A stretch of DNA of 5,314 nt from an uncultured Bacteroidota bacterium (GTDB taxonomy: Bacteria; Bacteroidota; Bacteroidia; Bacteroidales; SZUA-534): positions 1-5,314 of the forward strand of contig CALCFP010000149.1 of NCBI GenBank assembly GCA_937900725.1. Reading direction: 5' to 3'. Positions 1-5,314 of this stretch are shown in pieces (position 1 is the stretch's first letter; each line of letters begins with the position of its first letter). The translations under genes were made by a program, and so were the position numbers. A model generated the notes under the pieces. It had not been told where the DNA came from. It did no database searches and worked only from the letters and a program-made list of their open reading frames with translations.

Positions 1-33
1 ATAATCATAAAATGATAATCATAAAATGATAAT
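1..33. repeat. 14-bp tandem repeat, about 2.4 copies, open at window edge
   Basis: The unit ATAATCATAAAATG occurs at 1-14 and again, identically, at 15-28, followed by a partial copy ATAAT at 29-33. Each junction creates the odd palindrome ATGATAATCAT (12-22). The related string GATAATCAT also occurs at 60-68, outside the array. Because the first base of the window is already inside a unit, the array may continue beyond the edge. The period is not a multiple of three, so the repeat does not encode a periodic peptide. Read on the minus strand it supplies a TGA stop (19-21) to the small reading frame at 19-150. Confidence 0.8.
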
Positions 34-150
34 GAATAGTGGTGCTTGTCTAAGTATTAGATAATCATCTTTTTTGTATGTATTGACTGCGTGTCTCTCT
101 TCGTATTCAGCCTTTACATATTCGCAGAAAGCGCCCAATGATGTGTTCAT
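19..150 (-). CDS. Small hypothetical protein (43 aa), possibly a truncated gene
   Basis: A minus-strand frame opens with ATG at 150 and ends at a TGA at 19-21. It encodes 43 residues, starting MNTSLGAFCEYVKAEYEERH, with a polar and charged middle (KKDDYLILRQ) and a short hydrophobic end (FIIIL). I do not recognise the family. The first 37 or so codons look protein-like, while the last few and the stop lie in or next to the 14-bp tandem repeat, which suggests the natural C-terminus was lost. It begins 27 bp after the DUF3820 stop and is in the same frame: the nine codons between contain no stop and would read GKFLWPTPY. It could be a third operon gene, a remnant of a longer gene, or a chance frame. 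No ribosome binding site is evident. Confidence 0.3.
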   Translation of the reverse strand: MNTSLGAFCEYVKAEYEERHAVNTYKKDDYLILRQAPLFIIIL

Positions 151-177
151 ATAAGGAGTAGGCCACAAAAACTTTCC

Positions 178-405
178 TTATTTCCTAACCAATGGCCAAA
201 TCAGTTTTTCGAGCCCGTTGACTTTTATTTCGTACATAATGCGCAATTGCTGTCCCAACTTCCCGTCGGGAAAGCCTTTTTGCTCGTACCAAACCAAATA
301 CGGCTCGGGCAATTGCACCAATAATTGTCCTTTATATTTGCCGAACGGCATACGCGTGTTGGCTATTTCTATCAGTTCGTGCTGGCTGGGTTGACAGGGT
401 TGCAT
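178..405 (-). CDS. DUF3820 family protein (QSregVF_b-like, 75 aa)
   Basis: This 75-residue cytoplasmic protein fits the DUF3820 family (Pfam name: putative quorum-sensing-regulated virulence factor). It shows the hallmark segments in order: MPFGKYKGQ at about residues 19-27, LPEPYLVWYEQKGFP at about 32-46, G(K)LG at 48-51, and MYEIKVNGLEKLIWPL at about 57-72. Full family length seems to be present. The biochemical function is not established despite the Pfam name. The MPFGKYKG-to-YLVW arrangement resembles the small C-terminal module of ExoX-type exonucleases, so a nucleic-acid link is possible but inferred. The gene lies 15 bp downstream of the ATPase stop codon on the same strand, so the two are probably cotranscribed. 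No separate promoter is visible in the gap. The ATG at 405 is used because it gives the usual short N-terminal extension. Confidence 0.85.
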   Translation of the reverse strand: MQPCQPSQHELIEIANTRMPFGKYKGQLLVQLPEPYLVWYEQKGFPDGKLGQQLRIMYEIKVNGLEKLIWPLVRK

Positions 406-420
406 AGAGTCAAACGTTAA

Positions 421-1551
421 TTAATAATTCCTTTTCAGCCATAGGGCGAAGAAGAAGTCATACACCCTATAAATGCCGTTTTCGTTGTATATGATATCCT
501 TTTCCATAAGCCCCTTAATGGCAGACTGAACGGAACTGGCTGAATTGAGACTGTACTTTTTGACAAATGCGCCCGAAGTCACTTTTGGCGCGTTTCCCTC
601 TTTGGCAATGGCCAACAATACGGGCTTTTGCTTGATGCCAATCAATGACATAAGTTCGGAATATGTGAGTGACTGGGCATTGACAACATTGTCTATGGCA
701 ACATCGAAATTGTCGGCATTGCAAACTGCCCCAACTGGTGTCAGTGCAAAAAGTTCATTCATAAGCACCTGCATATACCAAGTGCAGCCATTCGTCATTC
801 TGTACACCTGCTGGACAACATCGCAGGAGATTGTCTTTCCATACATTTCGAATTGTTTTTGGGCAAAAGAGCAATAAGTGTCCATTGGTATTGCCTCAAG
901 CCCCACGACTATGGCGCTTTGATAGAACGGCTTTGATGCAGAAGCAAACATTTGCGACATAATATGCCGTTTACTGCCTGCAAAAATGAACTGGCAGTTT
1001 TTGCAATGCTGAATATGCGTGCGCAAAATGGCTTCCACGTTTTTTTGAGCATATGTGGTTATCTGCTGAAACTCGTCAATTGCCACTATGCACGGCTTGT
1101 CTGCCGATTCCATATATTCAAATATCTCATTGAGAGTGGCATCCGTCGATTCTACATTACCAATGCTGAAATCGAGTGTGGGTTCCCCGCTGACAGCATC
1201 GATTTTGAACCCCACGCGCATTGACTTGACCACGCTGAAAAAACGTTCAAGTACACTGCTTTTCTTCTCTATTTGATTGAACACTGCCTTGCCAAGCAGA
1301 TATACAAACTCATCAAAGGAAGATGTGGAATAAATGTCGATAAAAAACGTGTAGTATCCATTGCGAACATCATCCTGGGCGAAAAAGTGCTCTATCAGGC
1401 CTGTTTTGCCAAGACGACGTGGCGAAATAAGGGCAACATTTCGCCCGTTGGCAATGTTATGTTTCAACATTTCCGTTTCTTTCGTCCTGTCGCAGAAATA
1501 TTCGTTTGAGACGTATTTTCCTGTAATGAATGGATTTGTAACTTTTATCAT
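421..1551 (-). CDS. P-loop ATPase, ATPase_2/STAND (MNS-like) type with C-terminal winged helix
   Basis: The 376-residue protein has the architecture of 'archaeal-type' ATPases (Pfam ATPase_2), common in Bacteroidales and of unknown cellular role. It starts with a NPF..G.Y....F.DR..E motif (residues 6-24), then Walker A SPRRLGKT (43-50, Lys49), Walker B CIVAIDE (154-160, Asp159 and Glu160), a sensor-like FIFAGS strand (188-193) and the family segment PFYQSAIVVGLEAI (about 208-221). A helical region and a winged-helix domain (about 305-365) follow, ending in the typical YDFFFALWLKR motif. There is no signal peptide or membrane segment. The catalytic set is complete, so it should bind and hydrolyse ATP. 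The start is ambiguous: ATG at 1551 is preceded directly by an in-frame GTG at 1554. I chose ATG. It is the first gene of a minus-strand operon with the DUF3820 gene. Its upstream DNA carries palindromic boxes that could regulate it, and the winged helix makes autoregulation conceivable, though unproven. Confidence 0.88.
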   Translation of the reverse strand: MIKVTNPFITGKYVSNEYFCDRTKETEMLKHNIANGRNVALISPRRLGKTGLIEHFFAQDDVRNGYYTFFIDIYSTSSFDEFVYLLGKAVFNQIEKKSSVLERFFSVVKSMRVGFKIDAVSGEPTLDFSIGNVESTDATLNEIFEYMESADKPCIVAIDEFQQITTYAQKNVEAILRTHIQHCKNCQFIFAGSKRHIMSQMFASASKPFYQSAIVVGLEAIPMDTYCSFAQKQFEMYGKTISCDVVQQVYRMTNGCTWYMQVLMNELFALTPVGAVCNADNFDVAIDNVVNAQSLTYSELMSLIGIKQKPVLLAIAKEGNAPKVTSGAFVKKYSLNSASSVQSAIKGLMEKDIIYNENGIYRVYDFFFALWLKRNY

Positions 1552-1568
1552 CACATTTGTCTTCTAAG

Positions 1569-1588
1569 ATTATTACTGCAATAATAAT
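1569..1588. promoter_or_regulatory. Candidate operator 1: 20-bp imperfect palindrome
   Basis: The left half ATTATTACTG and the right half CAATAATAAT pair at 9 of 10 positions; the only mismatch is C1576 against A1581. The centre is TGCA. The site lies 17 bp upstream of the ATPase ATG and overlaps the best candidate -7 element for that gene, so a protein bound here would be well placed to repress. A second copy of the core lies at 1626-1639. Identification as an operator is inference from symmetry and position; AT-rich composition raises the chance of accidental palindromes. Confidence 0.45.
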
Positions 1589-1609
1589 AAATTTTATTAT
1601 CGACTCAAT
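1580..1609 (-). promoter_or_regulatory. Weak candidate promoter for the ATPase operon
   Basis: Read on the minus strand, TATTATTG (1587-1580) matches the Bacteroidetes -7 pattern TAnnTTTG except at one base, and ATTG (1609-1606) could serve as the -33 element with 18 bp between them, slightly short of the usual 19-21. It would start transcription about 20 nt before the ATPase ATG. Other TAnnATTG strings (1640-1633 and 1675-1668) have no -33 partner. The call is tentative. Confidence 0.3.
1584..1600. repeat. AT-only palindrome between the two boxes
   Basis: Eight-base arms ATAATAAA (1584-1591) and TTTATTAT (1593-1600) are perfect inverted copies around a single T. The sequence contains only A and T, so it may be a structural or DNA-bending element, a third binding site, or low-complexity chance. 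Confidence 0.4.
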
Positions 1610-1628
1610 TATTATCTGAATAATAATT
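1607..1628. repeat. Perfect 9-bp inverted repeat with CTGA loop
   Basis: AATTATTAT (1607-1615) and ATAATAATT (1620-1628) are exact reverse complements separated by CTGA. All stem pairs are A-T, so an RNA hairpin would be weak. Its position between the two TGCA-centred boxes, and its overlap with the start of the second one at 1626-1628, favour a DNA-level role if it has any. Confidence 0.45.
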
Positions 1629-1639
1629 ATTGCAATGAT
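1626..1639. promoter_or_regulatory. Candidate operator 2: TGCA-centred 14-bp palindrome
   Basis: ATTATTGCAATGAT is palindromic at 6 of 7 pairs and matches 12 of 14 bases of the core of operator 1 (ATTACTGCAATAAT, 1572-1585). Each is one change from the perfect palindrome ATTATTGCAATAAT. The two centres are 54 bp apart, close to five turns of B-DNA, which would put bound dimers on nearly the same face. The role is inferred. Confidence 0.45.
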
Positions 1640-1739
1640 AAGAATTTTGCCATTGTAATGCTGGTTTCAATGCTACAAATGTGGTTCTGTGTGATTGACT
1701 GATATATACGGCTAGCAAATGTCCAAAATCGATTCAAAT

Positions 1740-1770
1740 TTTGTATCAACACAAAAGAAACGTATTTTTG
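1740..1770 (+). promoter_or_regulatory. Bacteroidetes sigma-ABfr-type promoter for lptB
   Basis: The -33 element TTTG (1740-1743) is followed after 19 bp by TATTTTTG (1763-1770), an exact fit to the -7 consensus TAnnTTTG. Transcription would begin near 1776-1778, leaving a leader of roughly 15 nt before the lptB ATG at 1792. This is the strongest promoter match in the window. It also shows why a longer lptB frame starting at TTG 1741 is unlikely: that start would lie inside the promoter. Confidence 0.75.
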
Positions 1771-1791
1771 CATTCAATTACAATCTGTACA

Positions 1792-2544
1792 ATGAAACTT
1801 ATTGCTGAACATTTGGTGAAACGCTACGGAAGCCGTACAGTGGTGAAAGACGTGTCGTTTCAGGCTGAGAAGGGCGAGATAGTCGGCTTGCTGGGACCAA
1901 ACGGCGCAGGCAAGACCACATCGTTCTATATGATAGTGGGGCTGATAACTCCCAACGGCGGTAACATATACATTGATGACATAAATGTTACTAAAGAGCC
2001 TATCTACAAGCGCGCCAAACTGGGCATCGGCTATCTGGCGCAGGAAGCGTCAGTGTTCCGCAAGTTGAGCGTTGAAGACAACATAATGTCGATTCTGGAA
2101 ATGACCGACTTGACCAAGGAACAGCAAAAGGAGAAACTCGAGTCGTTGCTGACAGAGTTCAGCCTTCACCATATCCGCAAGAGCCTTGGCATACAGTTGT
2201 CAGGTGGCGAGCGCCGTCGTACTGAAATTGCGCGTGCATTGGCCATCGACCCGCACTTCATACTGCTCGACGAACCATTTGCAGGTGTCGATCCTATAGC
2301 GGTGGAAGATATTCAGCGCATCGTGCGACAACTGAAACAGCGTGGCATCGGTGTTATTATTACCGACCACAACGTGCAGGAAACGCTCTGCATTACCGAC
2401 CGCACATATCTTCTGTACGACGGACGAATAATGAAGGAAGGCTCGGCTCGCGAACTTGCTGACGACGAAGAGGTCAGACGTGTCTATCTGGGGCAGAATT
2501 TCGTATTGCGCGAGGAGACAAAATCTATCAGCACACAAGAATAG
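1792..2544 (+). CDS. lptB: LPS export ABC transporter ATP-binding protein LptB
   Basis: LptB is the cytoplasmic ATPase of the LptB2FGC complex, which extracts lipopolysaccharide from the inner membrane and drives it across the LptA/LptD bridge to the cell surface. The 250-residue length is near-standard for LptB. All ABC motifs are intact: Walker A GPNGAGKTT (35-43, Lys41), Q-loop Gln84 in the LptB-typical YLAQEASVFRKLSV (81-94), signature LSGGERRR (136-143), Walker B FILLDEPFAGVDP (156-168, Glu161) and switch His193 in ITDHNV. The C-terminal segment VRRVYLGQNF (228-237) is also typical of LptB. ATG 1792 is preferred over an in-frame TTG at 1741 because it begins the conserved MKLIAEHLVK strand and follows the promoter. 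The DUF5686 gene follows after 23 bp, so an operon is likely. The other Lpt genes are not in the window. Confidence 0.96.
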   Translation: MKLIAEHLVKRYGSRTVVKDVSFQAEKGEIVGLLGPNGAGKTTSFYMIVGLITPNGGNIYIDDINVTKEPIYKRAKLGIGYLAQEASVFRKLSVEDNIMSILEMTDLTKEQQKEKLESLLTEFSLHHIRKSLGIQLSGGERRRTEIARALAIDPHFILLDEPFAGVDPIAVEDIQRIVRQLKQRGIGVIITDHNVQETLCITDRTYLLYDGRIMKEGSARELADDEEVRRVYLGQNFVLREETKSISTQE

Positions 2545-2567
2545 ACGGACATTTCCGCGATTGCCAA

Positions 2568-5027
2568 ATGAAGTTATCTGTAACGCTTAGATTTTACTTT
2601 TCCATATTGACTTTCTTGCTCTTGTGCACTACTGTGGCTGATGCACAGGTTACCCGCATACGCGGAGTCGTAACCGACGGTGAGACTGGTGAACCATTGC
2701 CGTTTGTCAACGTGTGTGTGCCTGGCACGACCATAGGCACCATAACTGGTGTCAACGGCGACTTTTTCCTTGAAACACGTACGCATATTGATTCGGTTTT
2801 TGTTTCTTATCTTGGGTACAAGACTCAGAGTCAGATTGTTAAAAATGGCACATATCAGGAGTTTGACATCAGGCTTGATCCTGACAATGTGGTGATTGAC
2901 GAAGTGGTTGTCCGCCCTGGCGAGAATCCCGCTTTCCGCATCCTGCGAAAGATAAACGACAACAAGAAACGCAACGACCCAATGCGCCAACAGCAGTACA
3001 CTTATGAGGTGTACAATAAAATGGAGTTGGATATCAATAATATAAGCGAGGAATACAAACAGCAGAAGGTTTTCAAGCATTTCCAATTCATTTTCGACTA
3101 CATCGACACGTCGGCCATAACTGGCAAGACTTTCCTGCCTGTGTTCATAACCGAATCAATGTCGGACTACTATTTTCAGAAAAATCCGAAGCGTCAGAAA
3201 GAGGTGATAAAGGCAAACCGCATTTCGGGTATGGAAGACGATATGATGTCGGAATTTACGGGCAAAATGTACCTCGATTTCAATTTGTACGACAACTTCG
3301 TGCCTATTCTCGGCCACGATATGGTGAGCCCTATTGCTGGCATCGGTCAGGCTTATTACAAATACTATCTGCTCGACAGCGCCTATCAGATATCGTTCAA
3401 GCCTAAGCGCAAGCAGGAACCAACTTTTACGGGTTATTTCTGGGTTCACGATACCACGTTTGCCATAGAGAGTTACAGGATTCGCATTGCCGACGGCGTT
3501 AACATAAATTTTATCTCTGATTTTGTTGCAGAACAGTCGTTTACGTATGTCGATGATTCTGTCTGGTTCCCTAAAAAGCAGGAACTGTTTATAGATTTTG
3601 CCGTAACCAACAAGGAATATGGATTCTTCGGACGGAAGACCACTTCATATGACAACATCAATCTGCATCCCGACATTGACGGAGTGTTCTCGTCCTCAAT
3701 GCCTATTGAGACAGTCTTGCTCGACGATGCTATGCAAAAGAATGCCGAAGACTGGAATGAGTTGCGACACGAGGAACTGAGCAAGCGCGAACAGGATATC
3801 TATAAAATGGTCGATTCGGTAAAAGAGGTGCCATTGTTCAATAATCTTGTGAAGATTATCAATACGCTGATAACTGGTTATTGGGTGAAAGACCTGGTGG
3901 AGATAGGCCCGTATTACACTCTTTACAGTTTCAATCCTATTGAGGGTAGCCGTTTTAAGATAAGTCTGCGGACAAGCAACGATTTCAGCACAAAGTATAT
4001 GCTGTACGGACATCTGGCTTACGGCACTCGCGACCGAAAACTGAAGTACGGATTCGGCATTACCGATATGTTCGGAACTGCTCCGCGACGGTGCGCCAAT
4101 GTTTACTTCTTTCACGATAACGAACAACTCGGGCTTACCGATAACGCCTTCCTGACCGACAACATCCTGTCGTCATTGTTCGCCCGCGAACAGAACGACA
4201 AACTCACCATTGTTAATGAAGGCGGTGCATACTATGACCACGAGTGGTTTCTCGGATTCTCGACAAAGGTCAAGGTGCGTCACAAGCAGATATTCGCATC
4301 GGAAACTGTGCCGTTTAAAATGTTCGATTTGAACACAAGCGATACTGTCGATGTCAGCAAGATAAAAACTACCGAACTGTCGGTGAATTTCCGTTTTGCC
4401 TACAACGAGAAGTTTATAATGGGAAAGTTTGAAAGGCGCAGTCTGGGCACTAAATATCCAATACTGACTCTCGGACTTACGGTCGGACTTCCCGACATAC
4501 TTGGCAGTCAGTACGAATACTACAAACTCCATTTCAGCATCGACCATACAGTGCCGATAAATCCTATAGGCGACTTCCGTTACATAATTGATGCGGGCAA
4601 AACGTTCGGCAAGGCGCCGTTCCCGTTTCAGCAACTGCACGAGGGCAATCAGACTTACGCCTACGACGAGTACGCTTTCAACCTGATGAACTATTACGAA
4701 TTTGTCAGCAATGAATATCTGACCTTTATGTTTGAACATCATTTCAAGGGATTTTTCCTTGACCATATTCCGTTGTTCCGCAGGCTGAAATGGCGCGAAG
4801 TGGCCACTAGCAAAATCTTGTTCGGCGATTTTACGCAACGTACAAGTCAGGACCTGTTCTTCCCGACAAGCCTGAATGTGCTCAACAAGCCGTACGCAGA
4901 AGCAGGTGTCGGCATTGAGAATATTTTCAAGTTTTTCCGTGTCGACGCCATTTGGCGTTTGACATATCTCGACCACGAAGATGTGCTCCCGTTTGGCATT
5001 TTGGCAAAGATGCAGTTGCAGTTCTAA
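2568..5027 (+). CDS. DUF5686 outer-membrane protein with carboxypeptidase-regulatory-like domain
   Basis: The 819-residue precursor is an exported protein of unknown function from a Bacteroidota-specific family. A signal peptide covers residues 1-26, with hydrophobic core FYFSILTFLLLC and probable cleavage at ADA-Q27. Residues about 29-104 form a CarboxypepD_reg-like beta-sandwich (IRGVVTDGETGEPLPFVNV, then GDFFL and SVFVSYLGYKT), as also seen in front of SusC-type proteins. The DUF5686 region begins with DEVVVRPGENPAFRILRKI (111-129) and YTYEVYNK (144-151). From about residue 446 (GPYYTLYSFNPIEGSRFKIS) to the end, alternating strands and the final residues MQLQF with a terminal Phe are consistent with an outer-membrane beta-barrel. 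No plug or TonB box was recognised. It starts 23 bp after lptB without an intervening promoter or terminator, so it is probably cotranscribed. A role in LPS export or surface assembly is suggested only by that linkage. The ATG at 2568 places the signal peptide correctly. Confidence 0.9.
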   Translation: MKLSVTLRFYFSILTFLLLCTTVADAQVTRIRGVVTDGETGEPLPFVNVCVPGTTIGTITGVNGDFFLETRTHIDSVFVSYLGYKTQSQIVKNGTYQEFDIRLDPDNVVIDEVVVRPGENPAFRILRKINDNKKRNDPMRQQQYTYEVYNKMELDINNISEEYKQQKVFKHFQFIFDYIDTSAITGKTFLPVFITESMSDYYFQKNPKRQKEVIKANRISGMEDDMMSEFTGKMYLDFNLYDNFVPILGHDMVSPIAGIGQAYYKYYLLDSAYQISFKPKRKQEPTFTGYFWVHDTTFAIESYRIRIADGVNINFISDFVAEQSFTYVDDSVWFPKKQELFIDFAVTNKEYGFFGRKTTSYDNINLHPDIDGVFSSSMPIETVLLDDAMQKNAEDWNELRHEELSKREQDIYKMVDSVKEVPLFNNLVKIINTLITGYWVKDLVEIGPYYTLYSFNPIEGSRFKISLRTSNDFSTKYMLYGHLAYGTRDRKLKYGFGITDMFGTAPRRCANVYFFHDNEQLGLTDNAFLTDNILSSLFAREQNDKLTIVNEGGAYYDHEWFLGFSTKVKVRHKQIFASETVPFKMFDLNTSDTVDVSKIKTTELSVNFRFAYNEKFIMGKFERRSLGTKYPILTLGLTVGLPDILGSQYEYYKLHFSIDHTVPINPIGDFRYIIDAGKTFGKAPFPFQQLHEGNQTYAYDEYAFNLMNYYEFVSNEYLTFMFEHHFKGFFLDHIPLFRRLKWREVATSKILFGDFTQRTSQDLFFPTSLNVLNKPYAEAGVGIENIFKFFRVDAIWRLTYLDHEDVLPFGILAKMQLQF

Positions 5028-5031
5028 ATTC

Positions 5032-5045
5032 TTGGCTGAAGCCAA
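5032..5045. terminator. Short stem-loop after the DUF5686 gene
   Basis: TTGGC (5032-5036) pairs with GCCAA (5041-5045) around the loop TGAA, starting 4 bp after the stop codon. The stem is short and no T-run follows, so on its own it is a weak terminator. It may act with the hairpin at 5054-5078 or protect the 3' end of the transcript. Confidence 0.3.
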
Positions 5046-5053
5046 CGGCTAGC

Positions 5054-5078
5054 GGAAAATCTCATATGTCGATTTTCC
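5054..5078. terminator. Eight-bp hairpin, possible transcription terminator
   Basis: GGAAAATC (5054-5061) and GATTTTCC (5071-5078) are perfect inverted copies around a 9-nt loop. The location, 26 bp after the DUF5686 stop and well before the aspS promoter, fits a terminator for the lptB transcript. No downstream T-tract is present, so the assignment is uncertain. Confidence 0.4.
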
Positions 5079-5146
5079 ACAAATTGCCCAATGTCTCAAT
5101 CTACGTCATTCGGTACTAATTACATACAAATCATAAATAAATATCC

Positions 5147-5178
5147 GTTGCCATTTTCAACACTTTGTTCTACTTTCG
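5147..5178 (+). promoter_or_regulatory. Candidate promoter for aspS
   Basis: GTTG (5147-5150) is followed after 20 bp by TACTTTCG (5171-5178). This fits the Bacteroidetes -33 (TTG/TTTG) and -7 (TAnnTTTG) elements, with one substitution in each; C in place of the last T of the -7 box is a common variant. Transcription would start around 5184-5186, giving a short A/T-rich leader of about 18 nt before the ATG at 5203. Confidence 0.6.
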
Positions 5179-5202
5179 CATCGTTTAAATTAATAAAGAA
5201 AT

Positions 5203-5314
5203 ATGTACCGTACTCATACTTGTGGCGAGTTAAACGCCTCAAACATAGGCCAGACCGTTACGCTTAGCGGTTGGGTCCAGAAAACACGCGAATTGGGCGG
5301 AATGGCTTTCGTCG
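5203..5314 (+). CDS. aspS: Aspartate--tRNA ligase, N-terminal fragment (cut by window edge)
   Basis: AspRS charges tRNA-Asp with aspartate in the cytoplasm. Only the first 37 codons are present, reading MYRTHTCGEL, then VTLSGWVQKTRELGGMAFV. This is the start of a bacterial aspartyl-tRNA synthetase: the conserved RTH.CGEL opening followed by the first strands of the OB-fold anticodon-binding domain (SGWV..R..GG..F). The N-terminus does not resemble AsnRS or LysRS, the related class IIb enzymes. The class II catalytic motifs lie outside the window. The gene has its own probable promoter at 5147-5178, so it is likely transcribed separately from the lptB unit. The open frame continues to the last base, so it is truncated by the window and not broken. 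Confidence 0.93.
   Translation, partial: MYRTHTCGELNASNIGQTVTLSGWVQKTRELGGMAFV

Noticed and set aside
410..419. A TAACGTTTG string on the minus strand between the ATPase and DUF3820 genes, resembling a -7 promoter element
   Set aside because: The internal spacing is one base too long for TAnnTTTG, and the start codon would fall almost on top of the transcription start.
545..1567. Several plus-strand frames of 60-110 codons opposite the ATPase gene
   Set aside because: They are antisense shadows; the minus-strand product has intact Walker motifs and a full-length fold.
1708..1716. The 9-mer ACGGCTAGC shared by the two main intergenic regions (1708-1716 and 5045-5053)
   Set aside because: A single shared 9-mer is within what chance gives in a window of this size, and the flanks do not align convincingly.
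1741..1791. Seventeen-codon N-terminal extension of LptB from a TTG at 1741
   Set aside because: It overlaps an excellent promoter, adds residues not found in LptB proteins, and TTG starts are uncommon here.
2574..3086. A 170-codon minus-strand frame opposite the signal peptide and N-terminal domain of the DUF5686 protein
   Set aside because: No family features, and fully antisense to a coding region with clear signal-peptide and domain signatures.
4173..5045. A 290-codon minus-strand open frame opposite the 3' part of the DUF5686 gene
   Set aside because: It lies antisense to a well-supported gene, has no recognisable domain, and its composition (many Val, Ala, Glu, Cys and His codons mirroring the sense strand) is typical of a shadow frame.

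Overview
The window looks like a chromosomal piece from a member of the Bacteroidales (Bacteroidota). The protein families point there: a DUF5686 outer-membrane protein with an N-terminal carboxypeptidase-regulatory-like domain, a Bacteroidetes-type LptB and a Bacteroidetes-type AspRS N-terminus. So do two promoters that fit the Bacteroides -33 TTG/TTTG and -7 TAnnTTTG pattern, and the lack of obvious Shine-Dalgarno sequences. No rRNA, tRNA, CRISPR array or insertion sequence was seen.

Left part (1 to about 1740), minus strand, accessory in character. A STAND/ATPase_2-type P-loop ATPase with a C-terminal winged helix (421-1551) is followed after 15 bp by a 75-residue DUF3820 protein (178-405). 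A 43-codon reading frame (19-150) comes next, in frame with the DUF3820 stop codon, and it runs into a 14-bp tandem repeat at the window edge. The very AT-rich stretch upstream of the ATPase holds two palindromic boxes of the form ATTAyTGCAATrAT, centred 54 bp apart, plus further dyads. This looks like an operator region for the minus-strand operon.

Right part (1740-5314), plus strand, core in character. A well-formed promoter (1740-1770) drives lptB (1792-2544), the ATPase of the lipopolysaccharide transport machine. 23 bp later, probably in the same transcript, comes an 819-residue DUF5686 outer-membrane protein (2568-5027). A 175-bp gap with two stem-loops and a second promoter leads to the 5' end of aspS (from 5203), which is cut off by the window edge.

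The plus-strand genes are housekeeping and envelope functions. The most noteworthy unexplained items are the paired palindromes in front of the ATPase/DUF3820 operon and the small in-frame reading frame after DUF3820. I see no convincing evidence of a complete new defence or mobile system in this window.
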